A stretch of DNA of 46,485 bases from an uncultured Acinetobacter sp. Its GTDB lineage: Bacteria; Pseudomonadota; Gammaproteobacteria; Pseudomonadales; Moraxellaceae. The DNA lies in assembly GCA_947627655.1 (NCBI GenBank), contig CANQWW010000004.1, positions 1-46,485 on the forward strand. The letters are read 5' to 3'. Made by a program: the position numbers and the translations under genes. The notes under the pieces were generated by a model. The model was not told the origin of the DNA. It made no database searches and saw only the letters and a list, made by a program, of their open reading frames with translations. Below are positions 8,279-18,030 of this stretch, in pieces; within the stretch, counting starts at the first letter, position 1; each line of letters begins with the position of its first letter.

Positions 8279-10056
8279 TGGTATACCTCCTGTTCTGTTC
8301 GCGTATCAATCACAATCATTTCCACATAACTGTTCATTTGTACTTTCAGGTTAAAAATATGATTCAGCAGCTGGGAAAATATATACAGACTCGTGCCTCT
8401 GAACGCCTCACGATCAATCTTGACCTGTGCCCGGACCCCCCGGACAAATAGCGGTAAGGGTTTGTGGTCCAGTAATTTTTGACTTAAAGAAAAATCAATC
8501 GATTGCATCGCCTCAATTATGAGCTGGTTTTCTTTGGAGCCTGGCAAGTTATACAGTTCCAGTAATTCCTTGAGATGAGTGACGGCATCTCCTTTCATGA
8601 AGGACAGATTATTCAGTGAAAGATGCGAAATGATGCGCCACTGTTCTTTCTGGCTTTGCTTAAATAAATAAGGCAAAGATGGCCGCTTTAATAACACTCC
8701 TCGTCGTGCCAGCTGACTGTCATTTAAAGTCAGTATATTGTGATCTTTGTTATAGCTTTCATAAGGCAGATCACGGTTACAACACAACAGTTGAGTGCTG
8801 ATAAAATCAGATGAAATCTGCTGCGGTTTCAGTGCTCTAGACACTAATGAAAATTTCAGATCATTTTTCTGTGTGCCAGCCGTATCTGGCTGTAAATGAT
8901 AGTAAAATTGTGCACCTTCATGCCGATAATGACTCATGGCAAAGAAAGGTAATACCGGATAGATGACCTGTTCCTGATCACTTTTTTCACGAATCAAGTC
9001 CATCTTAGAGATAGCATATACTTGATAATATTCAGGATGATGTACATCTGCAATCAGAGGATATTCCAGCCGCTGATGATTGATTTTTTGCGGTTCTGCC
9101 TGTTTCTCAAATAAATTAACCACTGGTGTGGCAAACAGTTTGAAATTGGCTAAATCCAGTTCTGAATAATTGCGAATGGCGGCCTGATCATTCAGGTTCA
9201 TTTTAAAGTGAATCTGCAACTCAAAATTGGAGCTATCCAACTCTGCCTGATGAAGAAAACCCAGATTCAGGTTCAGGAAGTTAAACTTTTCCGGAAAGCA
9301 GAAGTATTCCATTAACAACCGGTATGCCTGATGTGTATGCTGATCGACTGGTAGTACACTCTCCTCTTCGCTGAAACCCATCAACTCAAAAGGCTGCGCA
9401 ATCTTGATGTCATGGCCATTCACTTGAATTGTAAATTGAGTTTCAGGCTGAAAAATCTGGTCTAAAACCTGTAAAGGAAAGCTGGAAATCGCGTCCAGAT
9501 AAATCGGCAGCTGGTGCTGTTGTAATAATTTCAGCTGATGATTGAAGATTTCAAAACCCAAAACCAGTGTAGCATTCCGATTCAAATGAATATGAGCCGA
9601 AGGATGGGTCTTAAAATTAACCGATTTGAGTGCTATGGGCAGTAAGCTAACATTCCGCACAGTCCGATATTCACATTGCACCCCGCGGACACTTTTCGAC
9701 TTTAAAGACGTATACTGAGGAATCGAATGTGCATTACTTAGCTGTTTGATTTTATTAATATCTTCAAAGCTAACAATCGAACAGGCTGGAAACGGTTTTA
9801 AATACTGTGGAAACATCACCTCGAAAATAGAACGGGTAAAGGTTTCATAGCTGTCATCCAGCTTTTTATCAATCCGTGCCGAGATGAGTGAAAATGCCTG
9901 AATCAGACGCTCAATATGCGGATCATCAATCTGCTCCTGATTCAAAGACAGCCGCTGAGCAATTTTGGGATATTTACTGGAAAATTCACGGGACTGCTGG
10001 CTAAATTCCTGCAGCTGCTTTTCATAATAAGGTAATAACTCTTCAATCGCGCTCAT
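8242..10056 (-). CDS. tssF: TssF, T6SS baseplate protein (VasA/ImpG family)
   Basis: This 604-aa protein opens with the TssF signature LLPYYEKQLQEFSQQSREF and PHIERLIQAFSLISARIDKKLDD, followed by MFPQYLKPFPACSIV. It ends with a TssF-type C-terminus containing FRGTSLYIFSQLLNHIF. TssF is the major baseplate wedge scaffold and binds TssG (two TssF per TssG in known structures). Its 3' end overlaps tssG by 37 nt. Length and domain order look complete. Confidence 0.96.
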   Translation of the reverse strand: MSAIEELLPYYEKQLQEFSQQSREFSSKYPKIAQRLSLNQEQIDDPHIERLIQAFSLISARIDKKLDDSYETFTRSIFEVMFPQYLKPFPACSIVSFEDINKIKQLSNAHSIPQYTSLKSKSVRGVQCEYRTVRNVSLLPIALKSVNFKTHPSAHIHLNRNATLVLGFEIFNHQLKLLQQHQLPIYLDAISSFPLQVLDQIFQPETQFTIQVNGHDIKIAQPFELMGFSEEESVLPVDQHTHQAYRLLMEYFCFPEKFNFLNLNLGFLHQAELDSSNFELQIHFKMNLNDQAAIRNYSELDLANFKLFATPVVNLFEKQAEPQKINHQRLEYPLIADVHHPEYYQVYAISKMDLIREKSDQEQVIYPVLPFFAMSHYRHEGAQFYYHLQPDTAGTQKNDLKFSLVSRALKPQQISSDFISTQLLCCNRDLPYESYNKDHNILTLNDSQLARRGVLLKRPSLPYLFKQSQKEQWRIISHLSLNNLSFMKGDAVTHLKELLELYNLPGSKENQLIIEAMQSIDFSLSQKLLDHKPLPLFVRGVRAQVKIDREAFRGTSLYIFSQLLNHIFNLKVQMNSYVEMIVIDTRTEQEVYQCVQNVGGKRLL

Positions 10057-10077
10057 TCTAATTATAATCTTGTCTAA

Positions 10078-10566
10078 TTATGGTCTTGGCAAAATAAGGT
10101 ATTGTTGGGTGGTCGGCTTGAGTAAAGCATCAAAAACTACCGGCTCATATAAAGGATGGATATTCAAATAAGCCTGGATGCTCAAGTAAAGACTCCCCAT
10201 ATTGTTTTCATCCAGCAGCATTTCTACCCGGACATGCTTTAGTCTCGGTTCATGCGCTGAAATAGATGCTTCAATAGAACGACAAATTTTGTCGCGATCC
10301 ATCGGGTTTGCTGTTGATAATCCAACAAAATCCAGAATACCAAACTGCAAGATGGACTGCTTGACCAAAGCATAATCATCAATCATGTGATCCAGCTTGG
10401 CCATACGACTATTGAGCAGGTCTTCCAGATCTGCTGCGACTGCTTCTCGCAGTTGCTGAATTGACATGCCCTGTGTAATGGCTTCATCTGGTGGCAGTAG
10501 CCGGTCAAATAAGGTGGACCGGAATCCATAAGGATAAAGCTGATCCAGATTCATGTTCCCCATCAT
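10078..10566 (-). CDS. tssE: TssE, gp25-like T6SS baseplate protein
   Basis: This 162-aa gp25/lysozyme-like baseplate protein has FRSTLFDRLLPPDE near the N-terminus, QLREAVAADLEDLLNSR at about 40-56, and a C-terminal VRVEMLLDENNMGSLYLSIQAYL strand-rich segment. TssE links the baseplate to the sheath base. The track start gives MMGNMNLDQL. The internal ATG four codons later (10554) is preceded by GGGG and may be the true start, giving 158 aa. It follows hcp after a strong palindrome and precedes tssF by 21 nt. Confidence 0.93.
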   Translation of the reverse strand: MMGNMNLDQLYPYGFRSTLFDRLLPPDEAITQGMSIQQLREAVAADLEDLLNSRMAKLDHMIDDYALVKQSILQFGILDFVGLSTANPMDRDKICRSIEASISAHEPRLKHVRVEMLLDENNMGSLYLSIQAYLNIHPLYEPVVFDALLKPTTQQYLILPRP

Positions 10567-10591
10567 CCATTTGGAATAGTGAAAAAGTAGC

Positions 10592-10617
10592 TAGAGGCTT
10601 GTAGCTACAAGCCTCTA
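10592..10617 (-). terminator. Perfect palindrome between hcp and tssE, probable attenuator
   Basis: The arms TAGAGGCTTGTA and TACAAGCCTCTA flank a central GC, giving a 26-bp perfect palindrome. As RNA it folds into an 11-bp stem with an AGCT loop. On the minus strand it is followed by GCTACTTTTTC, a short T-run. It lies 11 nt after the hcp stop codon and 25 nt before tssE. A partial terminator or RNase-protecting hairpin here would raise hcp mRNA over the distal genes, which fits the far higher Hcp demand. Confidence 0.75.
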
Positions 10618-10628
10618 AACTCACAAAA

Positions 10629-11132
10629 TTAAGCTGCGTAAGACGCGGTATTATTTGATAATGACCATTTTTTGGTCACGGCACCTTTCTGTGAACCGTT
10701 GATATCCTGCTGATTATAAGTCCACTCCACTGCTGCATATTTCAGACCAAATGCTTCTGTTGGCACACCTTCGGCATTCACCGTTGGAGTCACTTGAGAA
10801 ACCAGTACATGTTTCAGTTTAATCTGCAAATACTTGATGCGCTTATCGCCATTTGCACGGTAGAAATCAATCTGCACTTCATCAAAGGTATAGCCGGCAG
10901 AACATGCTTCCCAAAGTTTCGGACTGGTTGCATCCAGATCTTTGACAAAGATCATGTCTGAATGCTCGACACGTTCAGCAGTATGTCCACCCACGCTGGA
11001 AGACGTCGCGGATTTTGGTTGGCGAATATTATGTGACCATGAATTGACTTCTAGCCAGCTCTTATGTTCAGAGTCACGTGATTCGCCATCTACTTTATAT
11101 TTGCCGCGAAATTGGACGTATATATCTTTCAT
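10629..11132 (-). CDS. hcp: Hcp (TssD), T6SS tube protein
   Basis: Hcp hexamers stack into the inner tube that is expelled by sheath contraction. The protein starts MKDIYVQFRGKY and contains SWSHNIRQPKSATSSSVGGHT and EHSDMIFVKDLDATSPKLWEACSAG, very close to the A. baumannii Hcp I remember. I chose the ATG at 11132 (167 aa, the usual Acinetobacter length) over the track start at 11144. AGGA sits about 11 nt upstream of the chosen ATG, whereas the upstream ATG is fused to that AGGA and has no separate ribosome-binding site. It is third after asaA in the operon and is followed by a strong palindrome. Confidence 0.96.
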   Translation of the reverse strand: MKDIYVQFRGKYKVDGESRDSEHKSWLEVNSWSHNIRQPKSATSSSVGGHTAERVEHSDMIFVKDLDATSPKLWEACSAGYTFDEVQIDFYRANGDKRIKYLQIKLKHVLVSQVTPTVNAEGVPTEAFGLKYAAVEWTYNQQDINGSQKGAVTKKWSLSNNTASYAA

Positions 11133-11180
11133 TTTTATTTTCATCCTGTTTTATAATAAATAATTAAAAATGCAACCGAC

Positions 11181-12662
11181 CTAGTGAGTCGATTGCGGCA
11201 ATTCAGTGACAAGTCTCAGGGATACTGACAGCTCATCAAGCTGAAAATGTGGTCGCAAGAAGACCACTGATTTGTAGTGTCCAGGTTCAGCTGGATTTTC
11301 TACAACCTTAATTGACGCTTCACGCAATGGATACTGAGCTTTGGCTTCCTGAGAAGCGCCGTCATCCAGCAATACGTACTGTGATAACCAGTCATTTAAG
11401 AAGGCTTCGACATTGCCTGCTGAAGCAAAACTGCCGACTTTGTCACGCATCATGGCTTTTAAATAATGTGCGATACGTGAAACGGCCATAATGTACTGAA
11501 TCTGACTGGATAGCGCTGAATTTGCATTCGCCGCGTCATTGTCATATTTTTTCGGCTTCTGGGTAGACTGTGCACCAAAGAACGCGGCGTAATCGGTGTT
11601 TTTACAATGCACCAGTGGAATAAAGCCCAGATCACTCAGTTCTTTTTCACGTCGATCAGTAATGGCTATTTCGGTTGGACATTTGAAGACCACATCACCA
11701 TCATTGGTTTTAAAGGTATGTACTGGAAGCCCTTCAACTAGACCACCTCCTTCTACACCCCGGATGGCTGCACACCAGCCATGCAGATCAAAGGCATTGG
11801 TGAGACGGGTAGCAAAAGCATACGCTGCATTCATCCACAGATATTCATTATGGTCCTCACCAGATACTTCTTCGACATAGTTAAAGCCTTCTGTCGCGGT
11901 ACCTTCTTTCGGATGATATGGCAAACGACCCAATACACGTGGCATGGTCAACGCAACATAACGTGCATCATCACTTTCACGGAATGAACGCCACTGCACA
12001 TATTCAGCGGTTTCAAAAATTTTGGATACATCGCGTGGACGATCAATATCAGTAAATGATTCCAGGCCAAGTATGTTTGGGCTGGCTGCGGAGATAAATG
12101 GTGCATGTGCCGCTGCCGCTACATGTGAAATCTGTTCCAATAGATACATGTCTGCAGGTGTGCGATCGAACTCAAAATCACCAATCAGGGTTGCATAAGG
12201 TGCACCACCAAAGGAACCATATTCTTCCTCGTAGATTTTTTTGAATAAAGTGCTTTGATCGAAATCAGTCGCGCTCTGGAAATCCTTGCTCAATTCCTTT
12301 TTGGTGGTATTCAACATCCGGATTTTGATTAAAGAATGCGATGGCGTTTCCTGACAGAAATAGTACAGGCCGCGCCAGGTCGATTCTATCTTCTGAAATG
12401 CTTCATGATGCATAATCTTGCTGAGCTGGGTTGAAATCAGGGCATCGATTTCAGCAATACGTTTGTCCAGTGCAAGTGTCATATTATCGGATACGGTGAT
12501 CGTCCCAGCCATGACTTCTCGCGCCAGTTCACCAATCAGACTTTTGGCACGATCATGTTCTTCATTGGTACGGGCAATACGGCTACGCTCGACAATGGAA
12601 TCCAGTAAAGAATACTCTGCGACATTTATATTTTCAGCAGTTGCAGCAGTTAAGTTATTCAT
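11181..12662 (-). CDS. tssC: TssC, T6SS large sheath subunit
   Basis: This 493-aa protein shows hallmark TssC/VipB segments: ESTWRGLYYFCQ, EEYGSFGGAPYATLIGDFEFD, FISAASPNILGLESF and DVSKIFETAEYVQWRSFRES. TssB and TssC heterodimers form the contractile sheath around the Hcp tube and are disassembled by ClpV. The start overlaps the end of tssB by 8 nt, as expected for subunits made in equal amounts. Length is typical and the frame is intact. Confidence 0.97.
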   Translation of the reverse strand: MNNLTAATAENINVAEYSLLDSIVERSRIARTNEEHDRAKSLIGELAREVMAGTITVSDNMTLALDKRIAEIDALISTQLSKIMHHEAFQKIESTWRGLYYFCQETPSHSLIKIRMLNTTKKELSKDFQSATDFDQSTLFKKIYEEEYGSFGGAPYATLIGDFEFDRTPADMYLLEQISHVAAAAHAPFISAASPNILGLESFTDIDRPRDVSKIFETAEYVQWRSFRESDDARYVALTMPRVLGRLPYHPKEGTATEGFNYVEEVSGEDHNEYLWMNAAYAFATRLTNAFDLHGWCAAIRGVEGGGLVEGLPVHTFKTNDGDVVFKCPTEIAITDRREKELSDLGFIPLVHCKNTDYAAFFGAQSTQKPKKYDNDAANANSALSSQIQYIMAVSRIAHYLKAMMRDKVGSFASAGNVEAFLNDWLSQYVLLDDGASQEAKAQYPLREASIKVVENPAEPGHYKSVVFLRPHFQLDELSVSLRLVTELPQSTH

Positions 12663-13158
12663 TTTCTGCCTCCACGCTCATCTTACGAATCTGATCGGTA
12701 TTTTTTAATACGTCATCGAGCAAATCTTCGAGACGTTCATTATTGGAAATCTTGTTACGCAAATCGGTTAAACGTTCACGTGCTTCGACCAGTCGGCGTA
12801 ACGGCTCAACCTGCTGTACCACCTGCTCTGGCTTAAAGTCATCCATCGCATTAAAGTTCAGTTCTACAGACATCTTGCCACCCGCTTCAGTCAGGGTGTT
12901 ATCCACCTGAAAACTAGCCCGTGGCGCAAGAGATTGCATAACTTCATCAATATTCTCCAGGTCAACATTGATAAACTTTTTGTCTTTGAGTTTGATTTTC
13001 TCTAGTTCGGAAGCCGCAGAAAAATCCCCCAATACCCCAACCACAAATGGCAATTCCTTGACTTCACGTGCATCACCGACTTCCACATCGTAAGTCAGCT
13101 GCACACGTGGGGGGCGAATCCGCTGCAATTTTTTCTGTACACTTTCACGTTTGGCCAT
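12655..13158 (-). CDS. tssB: TssB, T6SS small sheath subunit
   Basis: This 167-aa VipA/ImpB-family protein contains RIRPPRVQLTYDVEVGDAREVKELPFVVGVLGDFS near the N-terminus and RVVQQVEPLRRLVEARERL-type helices in the C-terminal half. It pairs with TssC, and together they form the sheath. It follows asaA by about 24 nt and overlaps tssC, so it is the second gene of the operon. Confidence 0.97.
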   Translation of the reverse strand: MAKRESVQKKLQRIRPPRVQLTYDVEVGDAREVKELPFVVGVLGDFSAASELEKIKLKDKKFINVDLENIDEVMQSLAPRASFQVDNTLTEAGGKMSVELNFNAMDDFKPEQVVQQVEPLRRLVEARERLTDLRNKISNNERLEDLLDDVLKNTDQIRKMSVEAENE

Positions 13159-13182
13159 AATACTGATTCCTGTTATTTTTTA

Positions 13183-13860
13183 TTAATTATTTCGAAGTGT
13201 GCCAAATGGATTGGAGCTAGACTGAACATTACGGCTGACCACTGGCCCCGTGTTTTTGGCTGTGACCGTGCTTGTCACTGTTGCTTTGGCCTTAGCCGAT
13301 GCCGGTGTACTCGTCCGGGTCTTGACTGAGCTGGTTTTTTTATTCGCCGCTGCAACAGTCTGTTTCTTTGTGGCTGAGTTATTCTCTGCACGCACTGGAG
13401 CCACTGTCACGGGCTGAGCAAGGCGCACATTGTCATTAAAAACCTGGGTAATTGCATAGGTTTCTTCAGTCAGTGGGCGGATTTCTGTGGTGCGCATATA
13501 ATTCACTGCATTATTGGAAATCGCCACACCAGCAAGGAAACTAATATCGGTGAGCTGACGGGTGGTATAATTTTCACGACGCAACTGATCTACGGCCTGA
13601 AGCGCCTTTAAATGCAGACCACGGTCCAGATAAAGCTGAGCAAGATTAGCCTTGATACCATACTGTAAATTGAGATCTTTCTGGGCTGATTTGGCACAAA
13701 GCTGCTCATATTGTTGCAGGATTTCCAGATCGGTATCTCCGTCAGCCAAAGGATAGGCTTTTAGGCATGATTTTTTCAGGCTTGCCGCATGTGTCTGCAT
13801 AACACTCATCGTGCAGACAGCCATCATCAACACAAGTATCAAACGTATATTATTTTTCAA
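13183..13860 (-). CDS. asaA: AsaA/TslA-like periplasmic T6SS assembly protein
   Basis: This small exported protein is the first gene of the operon, just upstream of tssB. It has a signal peptide (LILVLMMAVCTMSVMQTHAA), then a helical tetratricopeptide-like region (about residues 30-110, LAQLYLDRGLHLKALQAVDQL). The C-terminal third is low-complexity Thr/Ser/Ala/Lys-rich and probably disordered. AsaA in A. baumannii (apparently the same as TslA in A. baylyi) is reported to be periplasmic, to bind TssM and to direct assembly of the membrane complex. The start is uncertain: the TTG at 13860 has GAGG 6 nt upstream and gives 225 aa, while the track TTG at 13872 has no ribosome-binding site. The name rests on position, topology and length. 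Confidence 0.87.
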   Translation of the reverse strand: MKNNIRLILVLMMAVCTMSVMQTHAASLKKSCLKAYPLADGDTDLEILQQYEQLCAKSAQKDLNLQYGIKANLAQLYLDRGLHLKALQAVDQLRRENYTTRQLTDISFLAGVAISNNAVNYMRTTEIRPLTEETYAITQVFNDNVRLAQPVTVAPVRAENNSATKKQTVAAANKKTSSVKTRTSTPASAKAKATVTSTVTAKNTGPVVSRNVQSSSNPFGTLRNN

Positions 13861-13946
13861 AATAAGCCTCAATTTTTATTTTTAGTGGTCTACTTTTATA
13901 ATCAATATGATGTTTCTATATTTATATTTTGAAAATCATCTTGCGG

Positions 13947-13976
13947 ATTTAACAAAAAATGTTCACACTAAGTCAA
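13947..13976 (-). promoter_or_regulatory. Candidate sigma-70 promoter of the asaA-tagN operon
   Basis: On the minus strand TTGACT and TTAAAT are separated by 18 nt, ending about 85 nt before the asaA start. It lies in the AT-rich 342-bp space (13861-14202) between the two divergent T6SS operons, which must hold promoters for both. I could not pick a convincing promoter for tssH on the plus strand. The 61-aa ORF in this space is low complexity and probably not a gene. Confidence 0.4.
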
Positions 13977-14202
13977 CAACAAAAATGAAATTTTATTAAA
14001 TATTCTTTAACAATCTTTAAAAAATGTTGAAGACAACGATAATTTGGATCATTTTTTCTACGAAAAAAATATGTAACAATAGTATAAAAATGATCAGAAG
14101 AACTAATGAAATTGCAGTCATGCAAAAGATAAAAAAACAGCACAGTAATATTTTCAATTTTTCAAAATATTGTGCCTTGTAAAAATAAGTAATGAGAAAC
14201 AC

Positions 14203-16869
14203 ATGAATAATCTAAAAATTTTAATTACTAAATTATCTGATCACGCACGTTTATGTCTTGAGAAGTCTGCCAATACCTGCATCAACCAGCAAAATTATGA
14301 GATCGAAATTGAACATCTGTTTGTAGAATTGTTGTCGTATCCCGAGCGAAATGATGTGCAGTTATTGCTAAAAAAATATCAGCTGTCCAAAGATGCCCTG
14401 CTACAAGACCTGCAGGAAAGTATACTACAGCTTAACAAAGGCAATTCCCGAACCCCAATTTTTGCCAACTCGATTATTCGTTTACTGGAGCAAGCCTGGT
14501 TGCTGGCCTCTGCTGATCAAGAACCGGTAATTCGTAGCGCTCATCTTCTGATTGCTCTGCTGACCGCTTCTGATTTGTATCAGATTGCAATGCGTTCATC
14601 TGCCATTTTTGAGCTGCTTCCGATTGACACCATGAAGCATAAATTCCTGAATGTATGTCAGGATAGTATTGAAAATGTATCTGCCCAAACGGGTGCTGCT
14701 CAGCCAGTAACGCCTCAACACGCTGAAACGGCTGCAAAACAAACGCCAGCATTAGCACAATACACCATTAACCTGACGCAAAAAGCGCTTGATGGCAACA
14801 TTGACCCGGTGATTGGACGTGAATTTGAAATTCGTCTCATGCTAGATATTTTGATGCGCCGTCGTCAGAACAATCCGATTCTGACCGGAGAACCCGGTGT
14901 CGGTAAAACAGCTCTGGTTGAAGGTTTGGCGTTAAAAATTGCGCAACAACAGGTACCTGACGCGCTAAAAAATGTGCAATTACATATACTGGACATGGGG
15001 CTGTTGCAGGCAGGTGCCAGTGTGAAAGGTGAGTTTGAAAATCGCCTCAAGCACGTGATTCAGGAAGTACAACGTTCCACTTATCCAATCATCCTGTTTA
15101 TTGATGAAGCGCATACCCTAATTGGCGCCGGTGGCCAGGCGGGCCAGAATGATGCAGCAAATTTACTCAAGCCAGCACTGGCCCGTGGTGAGCTACGGAC
15201 CATTGCAGCAACGACTTGGGCAGAATATAAACAGTATTTTGAAAAAGATGCCGCCTTGAGCCGCCGTTTTCAGGTGGTGAAAGTTGAAGAGCCGACAGAA
15301 GCTGTGGCAATTGATATGTTACGTGGCATGATTCCTGTTATGACTCAGCATTTCAATTTGCAGATTGATGATGAAGCCATTGTGGCTGCCGTACATAGTT
15401 CACACCGTTATATCAGTGGACGCCAGTTACCAGACAAAGCGATTAGTGTACTCGATACTGCAGCGGCCCGTGTGGCACTGACCCAGAATGCCCAACCGGC
15501 TCAACTGGATCATTTGCAGGCCCAATTACATAATCTGGAATTGGAGCATCAGTTACTGACTCAGGAAAACCAGAATCTGCCTATTCACCATGAAAGATTG
15601 AATGATCTTTCAGCCAAAATCTCCAATCTGAAAAAGCATATTCAACATCTGGAAAAGCAGTGGCAACGTGAACTGCAGATTGTGCAGAAAATCCGGGAAA
15701 TTCAGACTCAAGCGCCAGACGAGACGACCACCGAAAGAATCTTAGCTTTACGTGCCGAACAGGTCGAAGTACAAGACAAAAATCCACTCGTTTTTGAACG
15801 TGTCAATGCCACTATTATTCATGAAATCATTTCTGACTGGACGGGTATTCCGGTTGGTAAAATGGTGAATGATGAAATTAAACAGGTATTGCAGCTTGAA
15901 GACCGACTGGCACAACGTGTGATGGGTCAGGATTATGCCCTGCAACAGCTAGCGCAAGGCATTAAAACCTCAAAGGCTAGACTGGAAGATCCAAATAAAC
16001 CCCAAGGTGTATTCCTGCTGATTGGCCCAAGTGGTGTAGGTAAAACTGAAACTGCCCTTGCCTTGGCGAATGAACTCTATGGCGGTGAATCACATCTGAT
16101 CACCATCAACATGTCTGAATATCAGGAAGCGCATACGGTTTCTGCCCTTAAAGGCGCGCCTCCCGGTTATGTCGGTTATGGTCAAGGCGGTGTATTGACT
16201 GAGGCCGTTCGCCGTAATCCATATAGCGTGGTGCTGCTAGATGAAATCGAAAAAGCACATAACGATGTGCAGGAACTTTTTTATCAGGTTTTTGATAAAG
16301 GCATGCTGGAAGATGGTGAAGGTCGTCTGATTGACTTTAAAAATACCACGATCCTGCTGACCTCAAATGTCGGCTCCTCTGCCATCATGCAGGCTTGCCT
16401 GAATCAGGCAGCTGAAAAGTGGCCACAACCGGATGAACTGATCGAACAACTCAAGCCAAGTTTATATAAACAGTTTAAACCCGCATTCTTGGGGCGTATG
16501 CAGCTTGTGCCGTATTTCCCTCTGCATGATGATCTGCTGATCAGAATTATTGAACACAAACTTGGAAAAATCATGCAGCGGGTGCAAGCGCAATATAAAA
16601 CTGAAGTCACTTATAGTACTGACCTGTTAGAACTGATTTTAAGCCGCTGTACCGAAGTCGATAGTGGTGCACGTAATGTCGATCATATTTTAAATGCCAG
16701 CGTGTTGCCTGCTTTGGCAACCAAGATGTTGATCGCGCTTAGTGAAGAAAAAATCCCTGAAAAAATTATTATTGATGTCCAAAATAATGAAATTATTTAT
16801 TTGGTAGATCCACCGCAGCCTAAAGCCAAAACCAAAGGCAGTCGGAATAAGAAAGCCGATGCAGCATAA
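14203..16869 (+). CDS. tssH: TssH (ClpV), sheath-recycling AAA+ ATPase
   Basis: This Hsp100-type ATPase extracts TssC from contracted sheaths so subunits can be reused. From the ATG at 14203 it is 888 aa: an N-terminal Clp repeat domain, AAA1 with Walker A GEPGVGKT near residue 229 and Walker B FIDEAH near 299, a coiled-coil middle domain (about 420-500), and AAA2 with GPSGVGKT near 607 and VLLDEIEKAH near 677. I preferred this ATG over the TTG at 14170 because the family begins near the LITKLSDHARLCLEKSA helix and ATG is the stronger codon. A short Lys-rich tail ends the protein. It is the first gene of the plus-strand operon. Confidence 0.96.
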   Translation: MNNLKILITKLSDHARLCLEKSANTCINQQNYEIEIEHLFVELLSYPERNDVQLLLKKYQLSKDALLQDLQESILQLNKGNSRTPIFANSIIRLLEQAWLLASADQEPVIRSAHLLIALLTASDLYQIAMRSSAIFELLPIDTMKHKFLNVCQDSIENVSAQTGAAQPVTPQHAETAAKQTPALAQYTINLTQKALDGNIDPVIGREFEIRLMLDILMRRRQNNPILTGEPGVGKTALVEGLALKIAQQQVPDALKNVQLHILDMGLLQAGASVKGEFENRLKHVIQEVQRSTYPIILFIDEAHTLIGAGGQAGQNDAANLLKPALARGELRTIAATTWAEYKQYFEKDAALSRRFQVVKVEEPTEAVAIDMLRGMIPVMTQHFNLQIDDEAIVAAVHSSHRYISGRQLPDKAISVLDTAAARVALTQNAQPAQLDHLQAQLHNLELEHQLLTQENQNLPIHHERLNDLSAKISNLKKHIQHLEKQWQRELQIVQKIREIQTQAPDETTTERILALRAEQVEVQDKNPLVFERVNATIIHEIISDWTGIPVGKMVNDEIKQVLQLEDRLAQRVMGQDYALQQLAQGIKTSKARLEDPNKPQGVFLLIGPSGVGKTETALALANELYGGESHLITINMSEYQEAHTVSALKGAPPGYVGYGQGGVLTEAVRRNPYSVVLLDEIEKAHNDVQELFYQVFDKGMLEDGEGRLIDFKNTTILLTSNVGSSAIMQACLNQAAEKWPQPDELIEQLKPSLYKQFKPAFLGRMQLVPYFPLHDDLLIRIIEHKLGKIMQRVQAQYKTEVTYSTDLLELILSRCTEVDSGARNVDHILNASVLPALATKMLIALSEEKIPEKIIIDVQNNEIIYLVDPPQPKAKTKGSRNKKADAA

Positions 16870-16920
16870 AATGAAAAACGATGAAAGATAAAAAGAAAAT
16901 AAATAAGTTTCAGGTGAAAA

Positions 16921-18024
16921 ATGACTTTAAATATTGAACAACTGTTAGCACCGATTTCCGATCAACAATCCTGCGGTGAAGATTGTTCTTTTTCCAATGA
17001 CTTTCATGCCATTAAAAAGGCCAAAACTCAGGATGATCCTCTGCTTGATCAAGGCGACTGGATTTCGGAGCCACGTCAGGCAGATTGGCAATTTGTGCTC
17101 AACAAATCAATTGAACTGTTAAGCAATAAAACTAAGGATTTACGTCTATACACATGGTTAACAGAAGCTTGGGCAAGAACCCACGGTTTTGCAGGGATCG
17201 CACATGGCTTGGAACTAAGTCATCGCAGCATTCAGCAATATTGGCAAAACTTGCACCCTTTAGTTGAGGATGATGATCTGGACCAGCGTCTGGGGTTATT
17301 GCAAGGTTTGATCAGCCAGATTCCAGCCTTAATGAAACAGGTTCCACTGGTCAGTCAGGCACCCTTTTATCATTTAGGCAATTATGAATCTTTGTTGCAT
17401 CAGCAAAATATGCGTCTGCGTCAGAATCAGCAGGATGAAGATGATGAGGCTTCTACTGGCAATGCTGAAATGCAGCATTTTGAACAATTGTTACAGGCAA
17501 CCTCCCGAGCTGTACAAATACAAAGCTATCAGCACGTTTTAGAGATTCATCAACACTGGCAGCAGCTTAAAACGACTCTGGATGCATTACTCGGTCTGGA
17601 TGCACCGAGTTTTTCCGCGATTGATGAACAGTTGGAATCGATTATCTCTCAGATTAGTCGCTTGTATAAAATAGAACAAGAAGCCAATCAACAGGTTGAA
17701 AGTTTTACAAAATCGGGAGCAGCAATTCAGCCAGTATATGCGGATACTCCTGCTGCGTTGGCTCAAAATCAATTCAGACTGGAGCCACAAAATCATCTGG
17801 CTAACCGGGAACAGGCACTGAAAGTATTAAATGAAATTGCTGATTATTTCCAGACTCATGAACCACATAGCCCAGTCAGTTATATGCTGCAAAAAACCAT
17901 TCGCTGGAGTCAGATGCCGCTACACGAATGGCTGGCTCAAGTGATTAAAAATGAAAATCCATTGCAGCAGGTCCAAGAGTTACTGGGTGTACACGATCTG
18001 AATAATTCTAATAATGAGTGGTAA
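16921..18024 (+). CDS. tssA: TssA, T6SS cap/assembly protein
   Basis: This 367-aa protein has the ImpA-N domain: ISDQQSCGEDCSFSNDFHAI near residue 12, then SEPRQADWQFVLNKSIELL and LRLYTWLTEAWARTHGFAGI to about 110. TssA proteins coordinate tube and sheath polymerisation at the baseplate or distal end. The C-terminal segment (about 290-367, with EQALKVLNEIADYFQTHEPHSPVSY) matches the short TssA class with a conserved C-terminal helical block. It lies 51 nt after tssH and 6 nt before tssK. Confidence 0.93.
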   Translation: MTLNIEQLLAPISDQQSCGEDCSFSNDFHAIKKAKTQDDPLLDQGDWISEPRQADWQFVLNKSIELLSNKTKDLRLYTWLTEAWARTHGFAGIAHGLELSHRSIQQYWQNLHPLVEDDDLDQRLGLLQGLISQIPALMKQVPLVSQAPFYHLGNYESLLHQQNMRLRQNQQDEDDEASTGNAEMQHFEQLLQATSRAVQIQSYQHVLEIHQHWQQLKTTLDALLGLDAPSFSAIDEQLESIISQISRLYKIEQEANQQVESFTKSGAAIQPVYADTPAALAQNQFRLEPQNHLANREQALKVLNEIADYFQTHEPHSPVSYMLQKTIRWSQMPLHEWLAQVIKNENPLQQVQELLGVHDLNNSNNEW

Positions 18025-18030
18025 GTCTGA

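Noticed and set aside
14017-14202. 61-aa minus-strand ORF between the two T6SS operons
   Set aside because: Low-complexity hydrophobic translation of AT-rich promoter DNA, with its start at the tssH start codon and no ribosome-binding site.
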